Assembly (NCBI RefSeq): GCF_019112545.1
Contig: NW_025064889.1
Location: 350,217 to 414,216 of the forward strand
Length of the DNA: 64,000 nucleotides
Reading direction: 5' to 3'
Source: Guyanagaster necrorhizus
Taxonomy: Eukaryota > Basidiomycota > Agaricomycetes > Agaricales > Physalacriaceae
Shown here: in pieces, positions 1-11,198 of the stretch
Layout: each line of letters opens with the position of its first letter
How positions within the stretch are numbered: position 1 is the stretch's first letter
The notes under the pieces: model-generated
The model's input: only the letters and a program-made list of their open reading frames with translations
Told to the model about the DNA's origin: nothing
The model's database searches: none
Program-made: the position numbers and the translations under genes

Positions 1-2
1 AA

Positions 3-293
3 CCGAGGGAAAGAGATGGTGTTGTCGATGCAGACCTCAATGTATATGGTGTCACAGGGCTAAAGCTCGCCGGTTCGTGTATACATGTGCTCGTCGCCTG
101 ATCACTGCACTCACTTGTCATGATAGATCTTTCGATTGCACCCTCAAACGTCAACTGCGTAGGTTTCATTGACATCCTTACATTCCTATGCAACCTGATT
201 GATCTGCCACAGAACACGTACTCGGCTACCCTTGCCATCGGCGAGAAAGCAGCCCTTATCATTGCAAAGGAGCTCGGAATCGAAGGAGTCTAG
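3..293 (+). CDS. GMC oxidoreductase, alcohol/methanol-oxidase type (3' end only)
   Basis: This is the last three exons of a gene that enters from the left edge. Introns at 73-126 and 159-212 join into a continuous frame ending in a TAG at 291-293. The C-terminal protein reads DLSIAPSNVNCNTYSATL and then IGEKAALIIAKELGIEGV. This is the typical end of the alcohol oxidase branch of FAD-dependent glucose-methanol-choline oxidoreductases, with the 'NTYSxxLxIGEKAAxLIAxxLG' pattern. Those enzymes oxidise short primary alcohols to aldehydes with release of hydrogen peroxide, usually in peroxisomes or the cell periphery. The FAD-binding N-terminus and catalytic His lie outside the window, so the substrate cannot be judged. 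No peroxisomal PTS1 tripeptide is visible at the end (…EGV). Confidence 0.75.
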
Positions 294-1509
294 TTTTCTG
301 TTTCAGTGGTTGAAACTAAATTGTCTAAGCAATCCCGTGTATATGAATACATAGCGCAAATTTTATGAATCAACATGTTCGAATCTAATTTCAGCGCACA
401 TATACATGTTAGTGGGCAAAGAACTGGGATCTGCTTGTTGTACTGTTGTAGCGTCACGCAGAACTTGAAGGTAGTAAATCGTTAATCACTGATACGCTTC
501 CTTAATCGAAATTGGTGATCATTGACGATCGGCCAGGAGTGAGTGAGGAAGGACGTTTATTCTGGGAGACATTCCGTGGAGGATTGATGGTAGGTCCCCG
601 GAAACTCAGTTTAGAGAGCAGCACTCATCCAGACTCATTTCTCAGCCACAGAGGCATTCAAAATCCTCAGGACACAAGCAGATACAGTGTATGCCCATTC
701 CTATGAACCACTCCGAATGTACGATCACTGGTTCTCGGTACATATCGGTACATAGCCGAGTCTGGAGCTCAATATTATTACCGAAAAGTTTTGAAACTCA
801 ATATGCGTTTCTTATCCATCAAAATCGGAACTGATATCAGTGAAACTCCATTTTCGAGCGCTGGTCGTTTACATAGCCCGACTTCCAGCTCCTCCTCCAG
901 AAGCCCATGGTTCAAATTCTTAACAATGCACCGGGTCGCCGACTTGATGATTGCTTTCAGTGGTGCTCAAGGATGGATAAGGTATTAAAAACGTGAGTCT
1001 TTTTCCCTGTCACAGACGCCGAACGGTCGCTCTGGACTCATAGTACACCATGCTTTAGCCTTTTATATGAGATTGTCGCATCAGCTCACATCCCGATACT
1101 GTTCTGGAAACATAGGCACCAGGTCGTGATGGCCTTCACCGCGACGATCCTCACGATCAATGGGGCTCAAGGACTCGGACTACCCTTGGACTTCTAAAAA
1201 GATGTCGCATGTACTACCTCGCAAACGGAATTTCGCTTGAAATCGCATCTGGCGACTAAGAGCTCTCCTTTTGGTCTCTGCGCGCTGCTTCATACTGGCT
1301 TTTTGATGTCTGGAGGACTATGAAACGTCCAGACAAAATGATCGTATCATCAGCATCTGATGCGCTACCGCGCTACCAACGGAATGGGCCGGAGGACATA
1401 AGTGGGTGAGAAAGTTTACCACAAGGTTCGTTCGTTTAAAAAGGTGCCAGATCGACGCTGTAAGAAATACGGCCTATATTTCTCTTTCTTCTGCCCCTCG
1501 CAATCGTAG
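294..1509. other. Intergenic, no supported gene
   Basis: About 1.2 kb between the GMC oxidoreductase end and the first DUF6534 gene. Only short open frames of up to 65 codons occur. None shows a recognisable domain or a convincing exon chain. Confidence 0.5.
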
Positions 1510-3004
1510 ATGGCACCTATTTCCGTCCCTGGAGTAAATGTACCTCTCATGTAAGTTTTATGCGAAATTGCATTGACCTAACGTTAATGAAAATCAGCAC
1601 TGGCCCATTGGTGCGCGCAAGTGCTGCAGAAAATGTCTGGGTCCATTAACGTTTATTATCCAGATACTTGGCTATATGTGGGGATACGGCCTCTTTGGCA
1701 TTCTCACAGTTCAGATGTGTGCGTGTAAGTTTTTGTCGATGTGCCCTTTAGCTGACATCTGACAGATATCTATTATATCCATTTCAACCACAAAGACACA
1801 TGGAAGACGAGATTATATGGTCCGTGGCCAACCTTGACGACATTCCCCCAGACTAGGACCTTATCTGACTCTGTGATTGCCAGTGTGGCTTATATTCCTT
1901 CTCGAGGTCATCTTTACTATTTTTTCAACTATCGCGGCCTGGAATCTATATGCTGATGGATGGGGTGATGTGGATATGCTTTCCTACATCGATTGGTCCT
2001 GGGAGCCCCTTCCTGCACTCAACGGAACCAGTATGCAACTATTTACTATGACATCCAGACCTTCTAAAAACCCACCACAGTTTCGTCCATGGTTCAGACA
2101 TTTTATGTCTGGAGAATTTACAACCTTACGAAAAACATCTGGATCTGTATCTTTATTGAAATTGTTGCTGTTGTACAATGTGTGTTTGCCTATTACTTCG
2201 GCATAGCGGTAAGGCTTCTTTCGTTTACATCGTTTCAACCTCTCTGGGTGCTAACACTTTCGACAGGTGTCAGTGGAAGGCTTAGGTGTCAGTAAGCTCA
2301 TTGAGTTAACACCTATGGTTAGCGTACGTGTCATTTTGACTCAGTATTTTTACTTGATGCTTACTTTCAATGCAGACATGGCTAGCCGGGAGTGCGGCTT
2401 GTGATGTGCTGATCACCTCCGTGATCGTCTATGTTGTGCGTCGAACTCTTGCGTCGACGAAATAGATATTCAAACTTAGAAAACAGCTATGGCAAGCAAG
2501 TAGTCGCTCGACGTTCAGTCAGACGACAAATGCAGTCACAAAAATTATCCGCTTCACCGTTGAGACGGGGTTACTCACTTCCGTAGCTGCTGTGGTGGAG
2601 TTAGTCCTGTGGTTAATCCAGCCTCGGTATTATGTCCATTTCATTGGGTAAGTTGGTGTTCATCAAGTGGTATATCATTAACGAATTACGCCAGATTTCT
2701 CGTCCTCGGAAAGCTGTATGTTTGTTCACTTTGTTTGTTTGCTGAAGAGTGATCAGTTCGGTGCAGGTATTCAAACGCCCTCGTCGCTACCTTGAATTCA
2801 AGAGCCCTTGTCTTCGGTGCCATTCAAAACGGACCCTCCAACTTGTCGAGATCGATACCACATTCTTCGAGTTCTTTCTGGAACGAAGTTGGACCAAAGA
2901 TTACAACGGTTGGAGCACAAACTGTACAGGTAACACGGACCACTGAAATCCACGAGGATGACGACTCCCATGAGATGATCGTTGTATCGGTAAGAGTTGA
3001 CTAG
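1510..3004 (+). CDS. DUF6534-type multi-pass membrane protein (copy 1)
   Basis: The start ATG opens MAPISVPGVNVPLI, then splices at 1551-1597 and again to the exon coding LGYMWGYGLFGILTVQM. Later exons give IAAWNLYADGWGDVDML, DWSWEPLPALNG, MVQTFYVWRIYNL, TWLAGSAACDVLITSVIVYV, IIRFTVETGLLTSVAAVVEL and KLYSNALVATLNSRALVFG. This is the signature order of the basidiomycete DUF6534 family, which has about seven predicted membrane spans and a short polar C-tail; here the tail is rich in Ser, Thr and Asp. The function of the family is unknown; it is often called 'integral membrane protein'. At least seven introns of about 50 nt are needed and all have GT...AG ends. A paralogue lies inverted at 5548-7220 and begins with nearly the same peptide. 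The model looks intact. Confidence 0.8.
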
Positions 3005-5547
3005 AATTCAAACGTGACGGCAGCGGCTGACATAGTTGAAAAGGGTGTCAAGAGAGACAAGAATACTATAAGCCTTGAAATTGACAGCAATGGCGGACAA
3101 AAGTATTATGGGCATCACCTGTGAAGAGTCATGACATCCCTGGTTTTAAGTTATTTATTTTCTTTATATCGCGACTTCAAGTTCTGTAATACAAGGTGGA
3201 TCAAATAGTCCAGCTCTTCCGTTTTGACTGATTTCAACATTGAACGTGCATATGTGGAATTTGCACCGTGCACCGTCGCATCTTGACTCCTGGTGATTGC
3301 CTTGTCGCTCTCCGAAGCTCGATACGGTGAGCATTGCGCACGTGGGCGCGATATCACGGATATCACGGTCACGATCAACTTACATGTAATGTGACAAAAG
3401 TCTTCAACTAAGGTTTAACGAGCATTTACTTGCCTCAGCCGCAGGCTCGCGAGACTGGTATCTGATCTGCAGCATTTCCGTATCGAATCAACAGGCTTAA
3501 ACGACCTAGCTTCCAGGCCTTATGAATGTGGAAACTATGATAAGGCATAAGTTCCGTCTTCGCAGGGGCCCCCGATCCTGGCTTGAACAAGTACTTACTC
3601 GTTGTTTGTACAGACATTTGGTTTTAGGTTGATTATAATTGGTCCGAGTGCCAGAAAACTATCGTAAGATCTCTCCTCAGACTACTGTACGATGTGATTG
3701 TACATGTATTCTAGGCTTGTCTATGTCAACCGTCGACGCCGTAGGACACGTCCTTCATTTCTATCTTACTATTGGCTGACAAGGGATTCTCCGAGTGAAT
3801 AGTCTGTGTTCTAATGAATGGTACCTGTATCAGTCATCGAATATTATCATTGATTCCAGCCCGGCATATTCAGGCCATCGGCAGTCTTAACTTCAGTTTC
3901 CGTTTGCTACGGCTGAAGCGACGACTGGATAGAGCTTCTGAGGAACCGTGTTCATTGACTGGCAAAAGCCGGATTCCATAAGGGACATTGGAGCCGGTAG
4001 TCCGCTGGCTTTCTTCTTTTGAGAAGCTGATTTTGTGGAAGCTGAATGTACACGGTAACAGCCAACACTCGAGCAACTTTGCTTTTTTCTAATCTTGTTA
4101 CGTATAGTTAGACCCCGAGTGGGTCCTGCGGTGGTGATGATGATGGCGTATAAAAATAGTCCGTTGACCGTATCTCTGCGATTCAGGTGTCCAAACTCTT
4201 TTTGAAACCCATCCATGTAGCGCTGCTGTTCCTGTTATAGGTGCACGCTGATTTCCGAGTTTTTTTTATCAAGTCCGAGTTTCGGACAGAGCAACCAACT
4301 CACTTCCAGCGTCATGACTATTGGTAATCCCCGGCTGTTCTCCAGACCTCATTATTTTCCGAGGATCTTCACACCGACGGTTCGGCGCCGTCTACAGCTA
4401 TCGAATCGATAATCGGTCGAAGCCTTCATTCCAAATTTTGTATCCCACACGGCAGACGATAGTACCCCGGGGCCACGGATCGATACAGCAACATTTATCA
4501 AAAGTCGTCTTGGGGAGGGGGAGTAGATCGTTGCCCGAGATGCATTGCAATGAAAAGTAGCGGAGGTCCCGTTAACCTGCTCAATTGATCTATATCTTAA
4601 ACATCTTTTTACTTCAAGAATCCAAGCTGTTCGTCGAACATTTTAGAGGAGAAAACGAAAGGCGTCTTCGATTCAAGGTCTAAACAGCCACCATCACTCT
4701 TCCGAAGTATTCATCTTCGCTAGTACAAGACGTACCCTCGAGAAGCAATAAGCATCATTTTCCTACGACTGAAGGCTTATATGCTTTTCTCTGTGAACGT
4801 CATCACCAATGCAGCAATGCAAGTTGACTTAACGTTGTCCTCATAAATATTTGAGGCCAATATCAAAGCGCACAAATCTCTTAGCTTTGGCTTTAAACAG
4901 CAACTGTTCAAGGACGATCTATTTTCGTTCTTAAGAATTCGTACCCGTTATGTATAGCATTAATAAACGACTCAGATATGGACAGCTTAAATGCATTGCT
5001 TCATATGCTGACCAGCTGTTGAAGAGGGTTCCACAACTTGCGTTACGGGACTTAGTGACTGAGGAAGCATAACTTAAGCGTAATGGGAGATAGACTCCAG
5101 AGCTTCCCTTACATTATCACTCAACTCCAACGGTGGGTACCGATCGCATAGTCTTAGCAGATAATTGTACCTAATCTTCACCATGAGATAAATTCCCTGT
5201 CTCCTAAAAGTCCGATATAAGCAGGCAACGACTGAAACAGTACTCGAAAACAAAGCGAAATTCGGAGACCCTATACGGCAGATCTCACTTTTTGCCAGTA
5301 GTGGTCAAGCTTGACGAGGGAAAATTTGAATGGACCTACCTGTTCAAGCTTCAACACCTTATTCTTGAGTGTTGACCACGTCCCGAAGACAGATATCAAG
5401 CAAAAGCACACAGAATACAGTTACATGCTCGGTTCCATTGAAGTACAAAATGGATCGTCAGTCCCAACATATGGACATGCTAAAAAGTGAATAGCGCAAA
5501 TTCATTCAATGAAAGTTCCAGCGCTAGTGCTAGCAGCACTTGGCCGC
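3005..5547. other. Gene-poor spacer between the two DUF6534 genes
   Basis: A 2.5 kb stretch downstream of both convergent DUF6534 genes. Open frames reach 107 codons (for example 3893-4216, minus) but show no known motif and no homologous neighbouring exons. I see no terminal repeats, transposase motifs or RNA gene. It is AT-richer than the coding parts and may hold 3' UTRs and old debris. Confidence 0.45.
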
Positions 5548-7220
5548 TCAGAGTGATCTGGAAAATTCTGTACGAGCAGTTAGAGTCTTCACAATAGAAA
5601 ACTCTATTTTACGCACTGAAACGACAGCATTTTTGGTGTCAAGACTATCTGTAGACTGACCTACAGAAACGGTCTTGAAAACCTGCACAGGCTGAGGTAT
5701 TGATGGGCCAGGTTGGTGTTGGTAAATTGAACTCAAATCGTTTTCTATAGATTCCGACTCGTCCCAATATGACGTAGTATTATGGGGAGTCGTGGCTACA
5801 AATGTACTTTGATGCTCGTAGTCCTGTTGGTGTTGTTGGTGTCCACTAAACATGAGAGCACGCGAATTTATTATTCCTAGTGCTGTGTTCGCATATCTTG
5901 AATAGATTAGTTGGCGCAATGCTTTGATTATGCGATGGGGAAGCCCCTTACAGTTTGCCGAGAATAAGGAACCTGCAGCAACAACCATGTCGTCATCCGT
6001 ATCGCCTTAATGGCAAAAACAACACATACCCTATGAAATGGAAGTTGTACTGTCGGTTCGTTAACCACAATACAAGCTCGCACAGAGCCACCACAGAGGT
6101 TACCAGACCTGTTTCCACTACGTAGCGTATAATTTGGGTAACAGTGTTCGTTGTATGCGAGAAGACGACTTTTGTCTCTGATTTGTAAAGCTGCAATTGA
6201 AGGACATAAACCATATGTCGCGTTCCTCTAGAATCGAACGTACTATGGTGACAATAGAAGCTGTGATCAGAACGTTGCACGCAGCACTGCCAGATAAGCA
6301 CGCCTTTTAGGACCGGAGGATTAGAAATGCGGATAAGAGTTGTAATACAAATGTTGACGCGTACGTTAATGCTGGGTGCCAGCGCAAACAACTCGTTGAT
6401 CCCTCGCCCTCTTAAAGAGACCTGCGTACACATCCATAAACCGCATAACGTTGAGCACATGGACATACAACTATCCCGTAATAGAAGGCCAATATACACT
6501 GCATAAGAGCAACCTATCGGGAGTCAAGTGGTGCCCAGGTAGACCAAAATGACCAAAGTCCTACCGCTTCAATGGCGAGTGCAAGCCATAATTTTTTCGT
6601 TAACGTCCATATTCGGTAGACGTAGAAGCTCTGAACCATTGCGGCAACTGTTAAGGGAGAACGTGAACTTTAGCCGGAAAGCATGGACACAGGCACCCAC
6701 TGAAACCGTTCAATGCAGGGAGGGGTTCCCATGAGACATCGATTGTCGTGAGAGTGTCAGGGTCTCCCCAGCCAGTTCCAAAATTATGCCAGGCGGCGAT
6801 AGTTGTGAAAATGGTGAAGACCGTCTCCAGAAGAAGTAATGACCATACTTGTGTCTGTTTGGGTGGGTGTATTGGAGTGATATGAATAGGCGCACCAAAA
6901 ATCTTGAAGCCGATCTTGTCCTTCCGGAAGGTTATGTGGTAGATATCTGGATGACTCCTCTTGTCAGGATAGCTGTTCTGTGACACAGTGGATGTCCTTA
7001 CACATCTGGACCAGGAGGATTCCGTAGAGGCCGTAGTCCCACATGTAACCCAAGGCCTGCAACGAGATGTCTTCCGGCGTTGCTACGCTTGAAATTGAAC
7101 CCGACGTACCAGGGGCCCCGTCCTTTTACTGACATGAGCATGTCCGATCAAACGGAAGGAAATGGAGAGGCCTACTCACAGCAAAGGAACGTTGACTCCC
7201 GGGATCTCAACGGGAGCCAT
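5548..7220 (-). CDS. DUF6534-type multi-pass membrane protein (copy 2)
   Basis: Read on the minus strand, the ATG at 7220 opens MAPVEIPGVNVPLL, matching copy 1 (MAPISVPGVNVPLI). Downstream exons give LLLETVFTIFTTIAAWHNFG, TGWGDPDTLTTIDVSWEPL, MVQSFYVYRIWTLTKKLWL, LSGSAACNVLITASIVTIV, IIRYVVETGLVTSVVALCEL and NTALGIINSRALMFSGH. The stop is at 5548. The same family features appear in the same order as in copy 1, so this is an inverted paralogue of unknown function. The C-terminal tail is longer and Gln/Ser/Thr-rich. Exons are separated by short introns that I placed by splice signals; the 5' introns are less certain. The start lies 661 bp from the divergent beta-adaptin gene. Confidence 0.75.
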
Positions 7221-7881
7221 GGCAGTGACTGAGGAAGGAAGGAATTTGAGACAACTGTGGTCGGGTCTGAGGAAGGGTTAATGATTCTTCAAATCAGATG
7301 TGATTGCCACCGTGGGAAGACGGGCGTAGTAAAAGCAGCGGGTACGTGAGGTATTTGTGGGTCCGAAACCTTGGAAAAGAATAGGAATCGTATACGCCTG
7401 AACATCGAGACTTTCTATTCATGCGACTTGCTTCAGAAGCATCGCCGCTCTTTTCCAGCAAGAAAGGATCAAGGACGAATGACAATTGATTGAGCCCGAC
7501 CGATATGCTTACTCCACTCTTCCCCGTGACTCAGTTACGAACCACTCATCCATTCCATATGGCTGCTGAATAGGCAACAAATGTCGCTTTAGTATCTTGA
7601 GAGAGGATAGATGGCGAGGAACGCACTTATTTATTAATAATGATTATTTGATGTTGAACCTCAGTGGTCACTTAAGTGCTCGCCATTGATCAGGTGTCCA
7701 AGTAGAGTAGACACTTCGTTGTTATCAGCTTGAGCCATCGCTGAAAAGATAGAATTATCGGAAAATTTCTGCCAGTCAACGGTACCGGATGGTGGTGGTT
7801 CGTGAGCACTGGCGGTGATGATCGCGTGGCATAGCTGTGCATCGTCCTTCCTTTACCGACCACCACCAATATCTGATCTTC
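7221..7881. other. Divergent upstream region, DUF6534 copy 2 / beta-adaptin
   Basis: A 661-bp shared upstream region between two divergently transcribed genes. It must hold both promoters. I recognise no clear TATA box or other element in it. Confidence 0.4.
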
Positions 7882-10681
7882 ATGAGCTTCAGGGCTCCCC
7901 GGAAAGGCGAAAACTATGAGCTCAGCGTCGATCTTAACAGTGAATACCGGGAGAAACGCAAAGATGCCATCAAGAGAACAATAGCGTCCATGACAGTGGG
8001 CAAGGGTCAGTGCATTCTGCTACAAAAATGACATTGGGCTGAATCATGCCATAGACGTCAGTGGCCTCTTCCCGGACGTCCTCAAGAACATGCAGACCGA
8101 CGACCTTGAGCAGAAGAAACTCGTCTATCTCTATCTCATGAACTACGCAAAAACGCAGCCAGAGCTCGTTATTCTCGCCGTGAATACCTTCGTCAAGGAC
8201 ACTGATGATCCAAATCCCCTGGTCCGTGCACTTGCGATCCGTACGATGGGTGTTCTACGGGCGGAGAAGATCATCGATTACCTTTGTGACCCTCTCCAGA
8301 AATGCTTGCGCGACGAGAATCCATACGTACGCAAAACAGCTGCGCTGTGCGTTGCAAAGCTGTATGATCTGAAGCCGGAATTGGTGATTGAGAATGGGTT
8401 TCTGGAACAGTTGCATGAGATGATAGCTGACAGTAATCCAATGGTGCGTCCGCATTACTCTCTCACTTTCCATACTTGTCTCAATAGGCCTTACAGGTAG
8501 TAGCCAACACCGTTGCTGCCTTGACAGACATTCATATAGCCGCTTCTGCACAACCATCGACCTCTTCATCCGATCCGGGAATCTTCATAATATCCGCCGC
8601 TATCCTCAGCAAACTCTTGATAGCTTTGAATGAATGCTCTGAATGGGGTCGGGTGGCAATTTTGAACGCATTGGCTCGATATGAGGCCCAAGACGAGAAA
8701 GAAAGCGAGCATATATGCGAGCGTGTCGTTCCGCAGTTCCAACACGTCAATGGAGCTGTCGTGTTGGCTGCTGTGAAGGTAGATGCTTCTGTTGGAAATT
8801 TGCTATGCCTTTTCTCATATGACTATAGGTCATCATGATTCATATGCGTGGCGTCCGACGAGGGGACCTTATCAAACAACTAGTCCGCAAAATGGCACCT
8901 CCGCTGGTGACACTCCTTTCCTCTCCGCCAGAAGTGCAGTGGGTCGCGCTTCGAAACATCAATCTCCTTCTTCAAAAGCGGCCGGATATTCTGCAGAACG
9001 AAATGCGGGTTTTTTTCTGCAAATACAATGATCCTTTGTATGTGAAGGTTGAGAAATTGGAGATCATGGTGCGGTTGGCAGGCGAGAATAATGTCGATGC
9101 GCTTTTAAGCGAGCTGAAAGAGTATGTCGACATCTTCATCTCTAGAATTTGACTAAGCATTCATTTCGTACAGATATTCATCTGAGGTTGATGTAGACTT
9201 TGTTCGCAAAAGTATAAAAGCAATTGGACAGACAGCCGTCAAGATCGATGCCGCAGCAGAACGATGTGTGAATGTATTGCTTGAGCTGATTGGAACACGC
9301 GTCAGTTATGTGGTGCAAGAAGCAGTTGTGGTCATGAAGGTAGGTACTGAGGATGCTTCCTTTTTTTAGTGTCGTTAAATTTGGATCATCTGATTGCGTT
9401 TCTCAGGACATTTTCCGGAAATATCCGTCGACATATGAAGGCATTATACCGACTCTCTGCGCAAATCTTGATGAATTAGATGAGCCAGAAGCCAAGGCGT
9501 CTTTGATTTGGATCATCGGGGAATATGCTAACAAGATCGATAATGCAGACGAACTGCTAGGCATATTTGTGGACGCGTTTACTGAGGAATCATATCCCGT
9601 GGGTTTGTTCCCAGGCGGTGTCTTTATAGTTTCCTTGACATTTGAATCCCTTCCAGGTCCAACTGCAGACTTTGACCGCGGTCGTGAAACTCTTCCTGAA
9701 GAAACCAGACTCGTCGCAAGGCATCGTCCAACGGATTTTAAACACGGCGACTAAAGACTGTGATTCTCCGGATGTGCGGGATCGCGCGTATATCTATTGG
9801 AGATTACTGTCTACTGACCCAGGCGCTGCCAAAGTGAGTTCTAAACTGCATACGACAATGTGGCGCCGGAATTTCTGTTTCTGCATGCCTCAAAGGCATT
9901 ACCTCTGCTGTTCCTCTTGTCGTTTCTCATACCAGTAATAAGGTGCTAAATCAAGTGATCGCAGGCCGTTGTTTTGACCCCCCGACCCCCTATTTCAATA
10001 CCAAGGACTACCGTTACACCAGCACTGCTGGAAGAACTGCTTGGAGAGGTGTCAAGCCTCGCCAGTGTGTATCATAAACCTGAAGAGACGTTTGTCGGTA
10101 GGGGTAGAGTCGGAGCCGACTCGGTCCAGAAAAAAGGTGTCGAGTGAGTGATATATAGACCTATGAGCTATTTCTATCCAACGACTGACTGCATTTCTTT
10201 CCATTGCAGCAGTGGGTCCGACGATCGGTTCTCTACACAGAAAGCTCTGCAGACCGTGGCAGCTGGACAACAGGCAGAGAACTTGCTGTAAGTGGCTTAT
10301 TTGGCTGTCTTTCGCGGGGGCGGGCTTAAGCATTTTAACAGCGACTTCGACGATGTGCCCGCAACGAATGGTCAGCCCTCTGGCTTGGCTGCAACGCAAG
10401 TGCTCTCACAGACTCCGGCGGCGGCGAATCTTTTGGCAGGCACATCGAGCAATCCACTGGACGACCTTGTGTCTATTTTTGGAAGCGGATCCAATGCATC
10501 ACTAGCATCTGCGGGAACGCCTCAAAACACGTTTGGATTGGGCGGTCTCTCACTTGGAGGTGGAGATAGCCTGGGAGCCTTCGGATCATCGCCACCGATC
10601 ATGACACCATCTGCCCCCTCACCCCCTCAGCAACCGCAGCAGCACAGTCAGCCACAGGACGATCTACTCGGGCTGTTCTAA
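7882..10681 (+). CDS. AP complex beta subunit (beta-adaptin, AP-1/AP-2 type)
   Basis: This is the large beta subunit of a clathrin adaptor, acting at the trans-Golgi/endosome or plasma membrane. The start [18 protein letters not shown] is followed by [19 protein letters not shown]. An intron then joins to [67 protein letters not shown] and [17 protein letters not shown]. These are the hallmark HEAT-like trunk repeats of beta-adaptins. After the trunk comes a low-complexity hinge rich in Ser, Gly, Pro and Gln, and the protein ends DDLLGLF. No C-terminal appendage domain follows, as in several fungal AP-1 beta subunits, so AP-1 (yeast Apl2-like) is the likelier assignment. About nine introns were placed, for example one joining the exon ending [15 protein letters not shown] to the downstream Ser-rich part. 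The stop TAA is at 10679-10681. Confidence 0.93.
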
Positions 10682-11198
10682 TGCGGCATCGTCGCTACTT
10701 AGATTTGCTTTCGACGTGTTTTTGTGTGGTTCGGTGAATATTGGACGGGATTTTTTCTCAGCTGCGCATGGCTATCGTATCTGAGTTTTCTGCGAGAACG
10801 GTACGTCCGATTGAACACATGACAAAGCCTGGTATGCTCTCTACTCGTGTGTAAACGGTAGACTGGCAGACTGTGCTTTGATGCCCACTTGATGGATATT
10901 TACTGTAGGGAACAGTCTAACTACTCCCGATAGACACAATATTGCATTCCACATTGCGTGAGCCTTTGTTGCACACGATCAGCGTCTGATATTCGGGGAA
11001 GGGTGTGCATTGCAATAGGTCGCTTCCCGTCAAAGCTCTCTTTATATGAACCATATGCTTGTGAACCATATGGCATATATAAGAGACACTTATCAGTGGT
11101 GCTTCTGCTGGGCTTCTCTTACCAACTCAACTTTTGTATTTGTACTCCATACAAACCGCACTTATTTGCTCGACCTTCTTTTCGTATTTTTAGCAGAC
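10682..11198. other. Intergenic, upstream of the GH30 gene
   Basis: 517 bp holding the beta-adaptin 3' region and the GH30 promoter. A 10-base motif, gaaccatatg, occurs twice at 11048-11057 and 11063-11072, directly before the TATA-like box. Confidence 0.4.
11076..11083 (+). promoter_or_regulatory. TATA-like box of the GH30 gene
   Basis: The sequence TATATAAG lies 116-123 bp before the GH30 start codon. It is close to the TATA consensus and at a plausible distance for a fungal gene with a short 5' UTR. The assignment is by position and consensus only. Confidence 0.45.

Noticed and set aside
3005..5547. Transposable element between the DUF6534 genes
   Set aside because: No terminal repeats, target-site duplication, integrase, transposase or reverse transcriptase motif could be seen.
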